64,000 bases of DNA from Bacillus infantis NRRL B-14911. GTDB lineage: Bacteria; Bacillota; Bacilli; Bacillales; Cytobacillaceae. Below, in pieces: positions 51,048 through 59,181 of this stretch. The notes beneath the pieces were generated by a model, which was not told where the DNA came from, ran no database searches, and was given only the letters and a program-made list of their open reading frames with translations. The position numbers were made by a program, and so were the translations under genes. The stretch covers positions 4,565,501-4,629,500 of the forward strand of contig NC_022524.1 in the NCBI RefSeq assembly GCF_000473245.1, read 5' to 3'. The stretch's first letter is position 1. Each line of letters opens with the position of its first letter.

Positions 51048-51533
51048 CGGCTGAGCCAGGGGGTCTGTCCCCTTGGCTCCCTGCCGCAGCACCGAGTGGA
51101 TGGCCTGCTGGATTTCTTTGTATCCGGTGCATCTGCAGATATTGGATTGGAGCCATTCTGTTATGGTTTCTTCGTCTGCATGCAGGTCTGTCCGGGCGAG
51201 GGCGTGGGCATTCATGATGAAGCCTGATGTGCAATAGCCGCATTGGAATGCGAAGTGTTCGACGAATGCTTTCTGGATCGGGGCATTCTTCAGCCCCTCA
51301 ATTGTCTGGATTCTTTTACCCTCTCCTTCAACCGCCAGCATCAGGCAGGATTTGATCGGGATATCATCAGCCAGTATGGTGCATGCCCCGCAGTCGCCGT
51401 TCAGGCAGCCCGGCTTTGAACCAGTCAGGCCCAGGCGCACCCGCAGCACATATAATAGAGTGTCTGCAGGCCTCGCGGTCAGCTCCATTTCCTCTCCGTT
51501 CACAATAAGCATCAGCCGCTTAGAGCTGGTCAT
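51033..51533 (-). CDS. pucE: Xanthine dehydrogenase [2Fe-2S] subunit
   Basis: Iron-sulfur subunit of 166 aa. The ferredoxin-like domain carries CLNGDCGAC and a further Cys in KSCLM. The all-helical domain has CGYCTSGF and CRCTGYKEI, giving the two [2Fe-2S] clusters of the xanthine dehydrogenase family. It passes electrons from the molybdenum subunit to the FAD subunit. Start ATG 51533 overlaps the FAD subunit stop as ATGA. The last residues (GTDPLAQPKEGR region) are encoded by a copy of the GAGCCAGGGGGTCTGTCCCC repeat at 51053-51079, so the tail is repeat-derived. Confidence 0.92.
   Translation of the reverse strand: MTSSKRLMLIVNGEEMELTARPADTLLYVLRVRLGLTGSKPGCLNGDCGACTILADDIPIKSCLMLAVEGEGKRIQTIEGLKNAPIQKAFVEHFAFQCGYCTSGFIMNAHALARTDLHADEETITEWLQSNICRCTGYKEIQQAIHSVLRQGAKGTDPLAQPKEGR
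51053..51079. repeat. GGACAGACCCC dispersed repeat inside the pucE 3' end
   Basis: GAGCCAGGGGGTCTGTCCCC followed by TTGGCTC, identical over 26 bp to the left arm of the repeat at 61120. It is in frame within pucE and adds codons before the stop. Confidence 0.85.
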
Positions 51534-52369
51534 TGCCTCTCACCCTCTAACTGTTGAATGCAATCGGTTATGGTGTTCCTTAATACAAATAATCTGTACT
51601 CTTTCGACCCCTCTACATCATCCAGGACGGGCTGCGGCAGATAGGCGAGAGCTCTTTCAGCCCGTTCGGCGGCTGTCAGCGCCCTGTCATTCAGTATCAT
51701 TTCCACTTCCCGGGAACGGAACGGGAAAGGACAGACGCCGCTGAAGGCCATCCGGATTTCTCCTTCCTTCAGAAGTGCGGCTGCCGTTACGAGCGGGTAG
51801 CCTGTGTCCCACTGTTTTCTCCTTTTGATGCTCACGTACGGCAGATCCCTGTACTTTTTTTCAACCAGTATGGAAAAGAGGAATTCTCCTTCTTTAAGCC
51901 TGATTTCCTGTTCAAATACGTGATGGATCGGATGGTAAACAAGCCCTTCTGTTCCGGCGATCCCGAGCAGGCAGTCTGAGAGCAGCAGCGGCAGGACGGC
52001 TTCCCGGTAAAAAAACTGGCCGCAGATATTGCCGGCGAGTGTAATTTTATTGCGTGACGTCCTGTCGGCGATTTCGCCTGCCGTCTTTGCAAGCAGCGGG
52101 AATAAGCCCGATTCCGCAATGGCTGTCAGGGTTGCCCCTCCCCCAAAAATCAGATAATGCTCATCCTCTCCCAAGCACTGATATCCTTCAATTCCTCTCA
52201 GATCAATGACGGCATTCGTATAAACAAGATTGAGCCTTCCCAATGTAATCAGCTCTGTAAGCCCGGAAAAATAAGAAGGCTTTTTCCCGCTGCTTCTATT
52301 TTCATAGTATTGCCTGACTGCCTCCTCAATGGACTGCGGCTTGCTGTATTGGAAGTCAAAAGGAATCAT
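51530..52369 (-). CDS. pucC: Xanthine dehydrogenase FAD-binding subunit
   Basis: FAD subunit of about 279 aa. The N-terminus FDFQYSKPQSIEEAVR begins the FAD-binding PCMH-type domain. FGGGATLTAIAESGLFPLLAKTAGEIADRTSRNKITLAGNICG-type sequence carries the flavin pyrophosphate loop. The C-terminal CO-dehydrogenase flavoprotein domain has YVSIKRRKQWDTGYPLVTAAA and MAFSGVCPFPFRSREVE. ATG 52369 overlaps the molybdenum subunit stop as ATGA, and the longer frame to 52396 is rejected. It delivers electrons to NAD+. It is one of five puc-type genes in a single coupled operon. Confidence 0.9.
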   Translation of the reverse strand: MIPFDFQYSKPQSIEEAVRQYYENRSSGKKPSYFSGLTELITLGRLNLVYTNAVIDLRGIEGYQCLGEDEHYLIFGGGATLTAIAESGLFPLLAKTAGEIADRTSRNKITLAGNICGQFFYREAVLPLLLSDCLLGIAGTEGLVYHPIHHVFEQEIRLKEGEFLFSILVEKKYRDLPYVSIKRRKQWDTGYPLVTAAALLKEGEIRMAFSGVCPFPFRSREVEMILNDRALTAAERAERALAYLPQPVLDDVEGSKEYRLFVLRNTITDCIQQLEGERQ

Positions 52370-54687
52370 CGCTTTACCCCGCTGACTTTTCTCCACAATG
52401 TTTCAGGCAGGAGAGGAAGAGTATCAAGCTGGACACCGATGGCGAGGGATAGGGCATTCCCAAGCGCGGCAGGCATGCCGATGAGTCCGTGCTCGCCGGC
52501 TCCTCTGGCTCCATAAGGACCCGCAAGGTGAGGCGTTTCCACAAATTCAGTGATATATTCCGGCTCTTCTCCATAATGGAGCGGGCGGTAGGTTCGAAGC
52601 TGCGGATTCAAGATTCTTCCCTCCCGATCAAACACAAAAGATTCCCTGGCAGCAAAAGCGATTCCCATATTCATCGCTCCCATCACCTGGCCAAGGGCCC
52701 CTTTTTCATTTAAGACCTTTCCGATATCCATGACCGTATAGGCTTTCAGAATCCTGTATGTCAGGTCCCTTTTATCAAGCTCCACCTCAACCCCCTGGGC
52801 GGCCACCGTCCATTCCGGCCCAGGGTCCCCGGCACCTGTTTCAGGGTCAAGATAGGATACGAGAGGTGGTGTGTAATACCCGGCAGCAATGATCTGGCCC
52901 CCTATCGTATGGCCATTCGGATATGTGTAGCCATAGGCCAGCTCCCTTATGTCCAGCCCAATATGGGGACGGTCCGTTATGAATACTCTTCCGCCGGCAG
53001 TCTCAAGATCAACTGAAGGAACCTGCAATACGCAGGATGCCAGGTCCTTCAATTGCCTGATGGCATCATCCGCGGCTGCCAGGACTGCCTTGCCTGCCAT
53101 ATGGACTCCCTGGCTCCCGACCGTTTTCCAATGCTCAGGCACGGTCTGGGTATCAACAGCCATATTTACATGAATCTGATCGGCATTCATTTTCAGCCGG
53201 TCAGCCAGCATCTGGGCAAGCACGGTTTTCGTCCCGGTCCCAATCTCCACCACGCCTGACATCAGGTTGATGCTCCCATCCGGATTGAAAGTCAGGATCA
53301 CTCCTGAAGTGGCATCCGTATCAAAGGTCGATGTTTTCCACACACAGCAGACGCCTTTTGCGCGGATGGTCCTGTCTCCCGTTTCAGACAGCTGCCCTTC
53401 ATCCCATTTCATCAAGTACTTTAACCGTTCGATGCACAGAGGCAGATTCCCGATCCGGCTCGGGCTGAGGACTACCTGTGTCGGTGTGGCATCGCCTGCC
53501 TTGATACTATTTTTCAAGCGCAGCTCCAGCGGGTCCATGGCCAGTTTTTCAGCCAGCACATCCATTGTCCGTTCAAAGGCGAAGTGGACCTCGCTGTGGC
53601 TGTAGCCCCTGTAAGCGCCAGGATACGGATGATTGGTATAGATGCAGTAGGAGTTGCAGTAGATGTGATCGATCTTGTACGGCCCGGTGCAGTCGACCAC
53701 AGCTGCGCGTGTGATATCAACCGATTTATCGGAATAGGCGCCGCCGTCAAAGAAGAATTCGATTTCAGCCGCTTTGAGGATGCCGTCCCTTGTGGCCCCG
53801 ATCCTTACGGTTGCTTCAAGCCCAATATGGACCGGAGAGGTGATCATATCCTCTTCTCTTGTATTGAGCAGTTTGACGGGCCTGCCGCCGACTGCAAGGG
53901 AAGCCAGATAGGCGATGACCTCCAGCTGCACCGAGGCTTTCCCCCCGTATGCCCCGCCTACAAGCGGTGTGTGGACGATCACTCTTCCGGCAGGGATGCC
54001 GAAATACCATTCCATCAGTTTTTTTATCGCAAAAGGAGCCTGGCTAGAGGCTGTGAAAATCACCTCGCCATCTCCACGGATTTCAGCTGTGGCACAGCGG
54101 GTCTCCATGGCCGCATGGTCAGAGGGCGGGAAGGAGATTGAAAACTTTGCCTCCACTTCGCTCTCCCTGAAGCCCTGCTCAATATTTCCTTTGCGGATTT
54201 TGTCCATGGTGGCGATATTGGTGCCTGGCACCGGATAGACCCGCTCCCTTTTCTCATAGCTTCCTAGGTTCTCATGGACGAGCGGGGCATCGCTTCTAAG
54301 GGCTTCCCTTGGTGAGTGGACGGCAGGAAGCGGCCTGTACTCAGCCTTGATCGCGTCCACCCCCTTTTTTGCGTTAAGCGGTGTATCTGCCACAACGACC
54401 GCTACAGGCTCCCCATGGTATCTCACCCTTTTATAGGCGATCGGCGGCCTGTCTTTGATTTCTTCCCCGGCAAGCGGAAAGGGTTCATCGCCTAATACTG
54501 CTTTTACACCAGGGATCTTCTTTGCATCCGAGAAGTCGATGGAGACGATATCGGCATGGGCATGCGGACTGATGAGCATCTTGGCATGCAGCGTCCCTGT
54601 CTGCTGATAATCATTGGTATACTTCGCTTTGCCTGTCACTTTATCATAGGCTTCCTTGCGTATGACACTTTTTCCGATATAGTCCAA
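52366..54687 (-). CDS. pucD: Xanthine dehydrogenase molybdopterin-binding subunit
   Basis: Catalytic subunit of 773 aa that hydroxylates hypoxanthine and xanthine to urate using molybdopterin. It has the N-terminal aldehyde-oxidase a/b hammerhead (KVTGKAKYTNDYQQTGTLHAKMLISPHAHADI) and the large Mo-binding domain (LVGGAYGGKASVQLEVIAYLA, GAYRGYSHSEVHFAFE, GVVEIGTGTKTVLAQML). The catalytic Glu region near the C-terminus is GARGAGEHGLIGMPAALGNAL. TTG 54687, with GGGGGGAG upstream, starts one nucleotide after the pucB stop. Confidence 0.93.
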   Translation of the reverse strand: MDYIGKSVIRKEAYDKVTGKAKYTNDYQQTGTLHAKMLISPHAHADIVSIDFSDAKKIPGVKAVLGDEPFPLAGEEIKDRPPIAYKRVRYHGEPVAVVVADTPLNAKKGVDAIKAEYRPLPAVHSPREALRSDAPLVHENLGSYEKRERVYPVPGTNIATMDKIRKGNIEQGFRESEVEAKFSISFPPSDHAAMETRCATAEIRGDGEVIFTASSQAPFAIKKLMEWYFGIPAGRVIVHTPLVGGAYGGKASVQLEVIAYLASLAVGGRPVKLLNTREEDMITSPVHIGLEATVRIGATRDGILKAAEIEFFFDGGAYSDKSVDITRAAVVDCTGPYKIDHIYCNSYCIYTNHPYPGAYRGYSHSEVHFAFERTMDVLAEKLAMDPLELRLKNSIKAGDATPTQVVLSPSRIGNLPLCIERLKYLMKWDEGQLSETGDRTIRAKGVCCVWKTSTFDTDATSGVILTFNPDGSINLMSGVVEIGTGTKTVLAQMLADRLKMNADQIHVNMAVDTQTVPEHWKTVGSQGVHMAGKAVLAAADDAIRQLKDLASCVLQVPSVDLETAGGRVFITDRPHIGLDIRELAYGYTYPNGHTIGGQIIAAGYYTPPLVSYLDPETGAGDPGPEWTVAAQGVEVELDKRDLTYRILKAYTVMDIGKVLNEKGALGQVMGAMNMGIAFAARESFVFDREGRILNPQLRTYRPLHYGEEPEYITEFVETPHLAGPYGARGAGEHGLIGMPAALGNALSLAIGVQLDTLPLLPETLWRKVSGVKR

Positions 54688-54688
54688 C

Positions 54689-55306
54689 TCACTCCCCCCT
54701 CAGCTCTTTCAGTACTTCGTAATCCTCCGGTGTGTCGACATCATAGAAAAGCAGCGGCTTTTGGAAATCGATGATTTTCCCCTGCTGAAAAAGTTCCCCC
54801 CGGATGATGGACCGTGCCCCCTGATCTCCTTTTAGTGCTTGCAGAAGAGGAAAACAGGCGCTGGAAAAGAGGACGGGCGGCATCGGGACCTTCTGGCTTG
54901 CGGGGGCGACAAACAGGCACTCTTCTTCCTTATAGCAATCTATTAATCTGTTAATCTGTTCAGCTCCAACCAAAGGCTGGTCTGCGAGAAGAATGACTGC
55001 CGCATCTGCTTTGCTGCGTACAGCCTCCCGGATGCCGCATGAGATTGAATGGCCCTGGCCCCTGGCCGCTTCCCTGCAGACCACGCGGCTCCATTTGTGT
55101 GAGTAGGGCAGTTTTAAAAAAGAAGGCTGCAGCCATTTTAATAAATCTTCCTTTTCAGTGACAATCACAATATGATCCAGCCTGGAAACCAGTGCTTCCC
55201 CCAGGGCGGCTGAACCGAGCGGCATACCATGGTAAGGGAGGAAACGCTTATCCTTCCCCATCCGCCTGCTCCTGCCGGCAGCGAGATAGATGCCGGCGAT
55301 TTTCAT
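54689..55306 (-). CDS. pucB: MobA/MocA-like nucleotidyltransferase (Mo-cofactor maturation)
   Basis: Nucleotidyltransferase of 205 aa that probably adds CMP or another nucleotide to molybdopterin for the xanthine dehydrogenase. The N-terminal IAGIYLAAGRSRRMGKDK is the NTP-binding loop, ADAAVILLADQPLVGAEQI the metal-binding motif, and PVLFSSACFPLLQALKGDQGARSII the conserved C-terminal part, as in B. subtilis PucB. Its ATG overlaps the pucA stop as ATGA. Confidence 0.9.
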   Translation of the reverse strand: MKIAGIYLAAGRSRRMGKDKRFLPYHGMPLGSAALGEALVSRLDHIVIVTEKEDLLKWLQPSFLKLPYSHKWSRVVCREAARGQGHSISCGIREAVRSKADAAVILLADQPLVGAEQINRLIDCYKEEECLFVAPASQKVPMPPVLFSSACFPLLQALKGDQGARSIIRGELFQQGKIIDFQKPLLFYDVDTPEDYEVLKELRGE

Positions 55307-56307
55307 GGACGGCCCCTCAATTTCCGGATCATTTCGCCGACAATGCTGACAGCGATCTCCTCGGGGCCCTTCGCTCCGATCGGGAGGCCGGCAGGAGAAT
55401 GGACTGCCTCCGGGGCAGTTCGGCCGCCCAGGAGGCGTTCTGTCCTTCTGGCAGGACCCAGCACGCCTATGTAGGACAGGGGGGCATCCTTCATGCGCGC
55501 CAGAATCATCCGGTCCTTCTCGAATTGGTGGGTCATAATGACAGCAAAGTCCCTTTTTGAAAAAATGATTTTATCCAGCACTTCTTCTGCTTTTCCAACA
55601 ATCCATCCGGCAGCTTCAGGGAAATGTTCAGGAGAGCATAGAGCAGGCCGCCAATCAACTATTAAAACCTTGAATCCGGTTCTTGCTGCCAGGGAAACGA
55701 GAGGCCTCGCATCCTCCCCTGCCCCGAAGACATACAGGCGCGGCACTGGAAAGATGGGATGGACGAAAAATAAATCAGGACCTCCCTCCGTTTCATTTAG
55801 AAGAATAGGATCCTTTCTATCCACTTCCAGTGTAAATGGGAAATTGCTGCTTCCAAATTTCGTCCCATCTTCCGCTATATACACTTCTCCCTTCAGGTCG
55901 AACGAGTCTGTCAGCCGGATGATTCGTACAACAGCCTTGCCTTTATCCAGGTTCTCTTTTAAAAGGAGCAGATGCTGCCTCAATTCCTTTGTAATCGGCT
56001 CTAGCAGGATGGTAATCACACCGTTGCATCCTGCCCCCTGCCCCCAGGACAGATCATCCTCGCTGCTCAGGTCATATTGGACTGCCGAGGATTTCCCTTC
56101 TGCATGGACGGCTTTGGCCCTAATCGCCAGATCCTCCTCCAGGCAGCCGGCTGTCAAAGTCCCTATCCTCTCCCCGTTTGCCATCAGAAGCATGGCAGCT
56201 CCCTCTTTCTTATAAGATGACCCTTCGACATGTATGATCACAGCAAGCGCTATTGGAAGTTCCCCGGCAGCCGCGGCGGCTTCCAAGATTCGATGCATAT
56301 CCTCCAT
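55303..56307 (-). CDS. pucA: XdhC family molybdenum-cofactor insertion protein
   Basis: Protein of 334 aa required in homologs for loading sulfurated molybdenum cofactor into xanthine dehydrogenase. The N-terminal CoxI/XdhC domain has ALAVIIHVEGSSYKKEGAAMLLMANGERIGTLTAGCLEEDL with the conserved Cys, and WGQGAGCNGVITILLEP. The C-terminal Rossmann domain has LYVFGAGEDARPLVSLA and YIGVLGPARRTERLL. GAGGGAAG precedes ATG 56307. It leads the puc-type operon. Order is pucA-pucB-pucD-pucC-pucE, so the FAD and molybdenum subunits are swapped compared with the pucABCDE order of B. subtilis. No pucR is present beside it. Confidence 0.92.
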   Translation of the reverse strand: MEDMHRILEAAAAAGELPIALAVIIHVEGSSYKKEGAAMLLMANGERIGTLTAGCLEEDLAIRAKAVHAEGKSSAVQYDLSSEDDLSWGQGAGCNGVITILLEPITKELRQHLLLLKENLDKGKAVVRIIRLTDSFDLKGEVYIAEDGTKFGSSNFPFTLEVDRKDPILLNETEGGPDLFFVHPIFPVPRLYVFGAGEDARPLVSLAARTGFKVLIVDWRPALCSPEHFPEAAGWIVGKAEEVLDKIIFSKRDFAVIMTHQFEKDRMILARMKDAPLSYIGVLGPARRTERLLGGRTAPEAVHSPAGLPIGAKGPEEIAVSIVGEMIRKLRGRP

Positions 56308-56502
56308 GTACTTCCCTCACTTTTTATAGCCTCTTCTATCCATATTCCTGAGGGCCTATCCTTATTTTGAAAGTGCGGTGATTTTCTTCTCATTGGATTG
56401 GCGGCTAACTAAATGCATTTCGTTGCTCGGGGTTATAGATATCAAAAGCAAGCGGCCTTTCATGGAATTTAATATCCGGGCTGAGGCACCTCCGGCCCAC
56501 TC

Positions 56503-56564
56503 ACGAGCCACGGTGTCTGTCCCCCTGGCCTACTTGAGCCAAGGGGACAGACACCCTGGCCCAC
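56503..56564. repeat. GGACAGACACC inverted-repeat element between pucA and the bceR-like gene
   Basis: GCCACGGTGTCTGTCCCCCT (56507 on) pairs with a GCCAAGGGGACAGACACCCT arm (56538-56560) around a short spacer, a large GC-rich hairpin. It belongs to the same family as the element at 61120-61179. No gene is seen in 56308-56615. Confidence 0.8.
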
Positions 56565-56621
56565 TTGCCCATTTCCCATTATTTCCTTACACTTGAGGTA
56601 ATTGATTAGAAACGTGTGGTG

Positions 56622-57317
56622 ATGGGTGTGTTTAAGATTTTGCTGATTGAGGATGACCGGTCTCTTTTTCAGGAGATGGAGGAGCGGCTGGGACAGTGGT
56701 CGTATGAGGTGCATGGGATTAAGGATTTCAGCCTGGTGATGGAGGAGTTTGCGGAGATTAGGCCCGATTTGGTAGTCATTGATATTCAGCTGCCCCGCTT
56801 CGATGGCTTTCATTGGTGCCGGATGATCCGGTCGGGTTCGAATGTGCCGATCATCTTTTTGTCGTCTCGGGACCATCCGACAGATATGGTGATGTCGATG
56901 CAGCTGGGTGCAGATGATTTTGTGCAGAAGCCGTTTCATTTTGAGGTGCTCATTGCCAAGATCCAGGCGATCCTGCGCCGCGTTTACAGCTACAGCACGG
57001 ATGAAGTGAAGCTGAAGACATGGTGCGGTGCTGCAATCGACTTTGAACGGGGCATCGTGGAAAATGAAACCGGGCGAGTGGAGCTGACCAAGAATGAAAT
57101 GTTCATTCTAAAGCAGCTGGTTGAGCAGAAGAACAAGATTGTGACGCGTGACCAGCTGATTAGCAGCCTGTGGGATGATAAGCGCTTCATCAGCGACAAT
57201 ACCCTGACGGTTAACATCAATCGCCTGCGCAAAAGGCTTGATGAAATCGGTCTCGGCAGCTTTATCGAGACAAAGGTCGGAATGGGCTATATGGCATTGG
57301 AGGAGCAGAGCACATGA
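56622..57317 (+). CDS. BceR-like OmpR family response regulator
   Basis: Regulator of about 231 aa. The receiver domain at 1-115 begins FKILLIEDDRSLFQEM, the phospho-Asp is in DLVVIDIQLPRFDGF near residue 51 and the Lys in DFVQKPFHFEVLIAKI. The C-terminal winged helix, about 130-230, has LTKNEMFILKQLVEQKNKIVTRDQLISSLWDD. The next gene is an intramembrane-sensing kinase, with a BceAB-type transporter after that, fitting a peptide-antibiotic detoxification module. The start is uncertain: GTG 56616, ATG 56622 and GTG 56628 lie close together without a strong ribosome site. Confidence 0.87.
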   Translation: MGVFKILLIEDDRSLFQEMEERLGQWSYEVHGIKDFSLVMEEFAEIRPDLVVIDIQLPRFDGFHWCRMIRSGSNVPIIFLSSRDHPTDMVMSMQLGADDFVQKPFHFEVLIAKIQAILRRVYSYSTDEVKLKTWCGAAIDFERGIVENETGRVELTKNEMFILKQLVEQKNKIVTRDQLISSLWDDKRFISDNTLTVNINRLRKRLDEIGLGSFIETKVGMGYMALEEQST

Positions 57318-58318
57318 TACGCCGTTTTCTGCGGGAGCGGCTTAGCTGGACTCTGTTCTTCCTGTTCGCCCACGCTTTGCTGCTGTTCATCTCATTCGTC
57401 GATTCTGCCATTCCCTTCGATAGCATTCTGTACTTTGCGGGACTGTCTTTCATTTCGTTTCTGATATTCCTGGCAGTCCGCTATCAGCGGGAGGCTCGCT
57501 TTTATAAAAACCTGGAGGAACGGTTAGGGGACCTGGATCCAGGCAGTCTCCCCTCCTCCTCCAGCCCGTTTGAAAAGGTTGTGGAAGAAGCCATGTATGA
57601 GCAGTCCGCCCTTTTGAAAAAAGAGGCCCAGGATCTCCACCTTGCTCTGGAGACAGAAAAGGACCAGATGCTTGCCTGGATCCATGAGGTTAAAACACCT
57701 CTGACCGCTTTGCACCTGATGATTGAAAGGATGGAAGACGGACCGCTCAAATCGAGCCTTACCTATGAATGGCTCCGCATCCACCTGCTTCTCGACCAGC
57801 AGCTTCACCAGAAGCGGATCCCTTTTATTGAGAATGACCTGTACATACAGAAGATTGATCTGGAGGAAGTCTTCCACCATGAGCTGCTGACGATGAAAGC
57901 CTGGTGCATCCAGAAAGGGATCGGCTTTGATATCAGCCTTGAGGAGACAGAGGTGCTGACAGACGGCAAATGGCTGGCTTTTATCATCAGGCAGATCCTG
58001 ACGAACAGCATCAAATACAGCGATGCAGGAGACATTAAGATCAAGAGCTGGAAACAGCACGGGCAGACAAAGCTTGAAATCCGCGATTTTGGAAGGGGAA
58101 TCGACCCGAGGGACCTGCCCCGTATTTTTGATAAAGGCTTTACCTCTACATTCAAGCATGAAGACCATGCTGCTACAGGGATGGGGCTGTATCTCACAAA
58201 AAAAGCGGCCGTTCCTCTTCTCATTGAAATAGAGGTGCAATCCGCTCTTAGAGAAGGCACGGCTTTTACCCTTTCCTTTCCAAAGAGAAATGATTTTTCC
58301 CAAGTGATCAGCATGTGA
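57314..58318 (+). CDS. BceS-like intramembrane-sensing histidine kinase
   Basis: Kinase of 334 aa. Two N-terminal membrane helices (about 11-31 and 37-57) are joined by a very short extracellular loop, the mark of intramembrane-sensing kinases that depend on their ABC transporter for stimulus. The phospho-His is in [22 protein letters not shown] near residue 124. The ATPase domain has N-box [14 protein letters not shown]-box [20 protein letters not shown] and [12 protein letters not shown]. Its start overlaps the regulator stop by 4 bp. A hairpin follows immediately, overlapping the stop codon. Confidence 0.9.
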   Translation: MIRRFLRERLSWTLFFLFAHALLLFISFVDSAIPFDSILYFAGLSFISFLIFLAVRYQREARFYKNLEERLGDLDPGSLPSSSSPFEKVVEEAMYEQSALLKKEAQDLHLALETEKDQMLAWIHEVKTPLTALHLMIERMEDGPLKSSLTYEWLRIHLLLDQQLHQKRIPFIENDLYIQKIDLEEVFHHELLTMKAWCIQKGIGFDISLEETEVLTDGKWLAFIIRQILTNSIKYSDAGDIKIKSWKQHGQTKLEIRDFGRGIDPRDLPRIFDKGFTSTFKHEDHAATGMGLYLTKKAAVPLLIEIEVQSALREGTAFTLSFPKRNDFSQVISM

Positions 58319-58346
58319 CAAGATTGTCACATGCTTTTCCTTTTTG
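58311..58346 (+). terminator. Terminator between the kinase and ABC genes
   Basis: GCATGTGAC-aagatt-GTCACATGC, a 9-bp perfect stem overlapping the kinase stop codon, followed by TTTTCCTTTTT. It probably separates the regulatory pair from an independently induced transporter operon. Confidence 0.8.
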
Positions 58347-58419
58347 TTCGTCTGCTGCAAGGATTTCCATCAGGGTTCTTTTTATAATAAGACTATCAAG
58401 ATTAGAGGAGGAAGCTTAC

Positions 58420-59181
58420 ATGGCGATTCTAGAAGCAATCAAGCTCCATAAAAGCTACGGCACGAAGCTGAACCGACAGGAGGTGCTGAAGGGCATTGAC
58501 CTGGCGATTCACGAAGGCGAGTTCGTCGGCATCATGGGGGCCTCCGGCTCGGGAAAAACAACCTTGCTGAATGTATTATCATCGATCGATAAAGCAACCG
58601 GCGGAACGATCCGGATTGAAGATAAGGAAATGACAGTCATGAAGGAAAAAAAGCTGGCTGAGTTCAGGAAAAATCACCTCGGCTTTATTTTTCAGGATTA
58701 TAACCTTCTGGACACACTGACGGTAAAGGAAAATATCCTTCTGCCGCTGTCCATTTCGAAGGTAGCAAAAAAGGAGGCAGACCAGCGCTTCCAAACCATC
58801 GCATCTGAACTTGGCATCATGGACCTGAAAGATAAATACCCGAATGAAATCTCCGGCGGACAGAAGCAGCGGACATCGGCAGCGCGGGCTTTTATCCATG
58901 AGCCGAGCATTATTTTCGCCGACGAGCCGACGGGGGCGCTCGATTCAAAGGCCGCCGCAGATCTTCTGAACAAGCTTGGCGGATTGAATGAAAGCCGCAG
59001 GGCGACAATCGTCATGGTTACCCATGATCCCGCCGCGGCGAGCTACTGCAGCCGCGTGATTTTCATCAAAGATGGGCAGATCTATACGCAGCTGAATAAA
59101 GGAGAGCAGACAAGGCAGGCTTTCTTCAAGGATATTATGAAAACGCAGGCTGTGCTGGGCGGTGTGCAGGATGAGCGTTAA
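58420..59181 (+). CDS. BceA-like ABC transporter ATP-binding protein
   Basis: ATPase of 253 aa for a peptide-antibiotic resistance transporter. Walker A is GASGSGKTT near residue 41, the Q-loop is in [23 protein letters not shown] (typical of BceA/MacB proteins), the signature reads [14 protein letters not shown], Walker B is [13 protein letters not shown] and the His is in [18 protein letters not shown] precedes ATG 58420, and the long frame back to 58315 is rejected. The permease gene overlaps its end by 11 bp. A -10-like TATAAT near 58384 fits an inducible promoter, though no clear BceR box is seen. Confidence 0.91.
   Translation: MAILEAIKLHKSYGTKLNRQEVLKGIDLAIHEGEFVGIMGASGSGKTTLLNVLSSIDKATGGTIRIEDKEMTVMKEKKLAEFRKNHLGFIFQDYNLLDTLTVKENILLPLSISKVAKKEADQRFQTIASELGIMDLKDKYPNEISGGQKQRTSAARAFIHEPSIIFADEPTGALDSKAAADLLNKLGGLNESRRATIVMVTHDPAAASYCSRVIFIKDGQIYTQLNKGEQTRQAFFKDIMKTQAVLGGVQDER

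Noticed and set aside
53584-54141. Plus-strand frame of 185 codons within the molybdopterin subunit gene
   Set aside because: It overlaps the conserved catalytic region of the xanthine dehydrogenase subunit and has no start signal.
57524-58360. Minus-strand open frame of 278 codons across the histidine kinase gene
   Set aside because: The plus-strand kinase has all catalytic motifs and operon couplings. The opposite frame shows no domain and no ribosome site.
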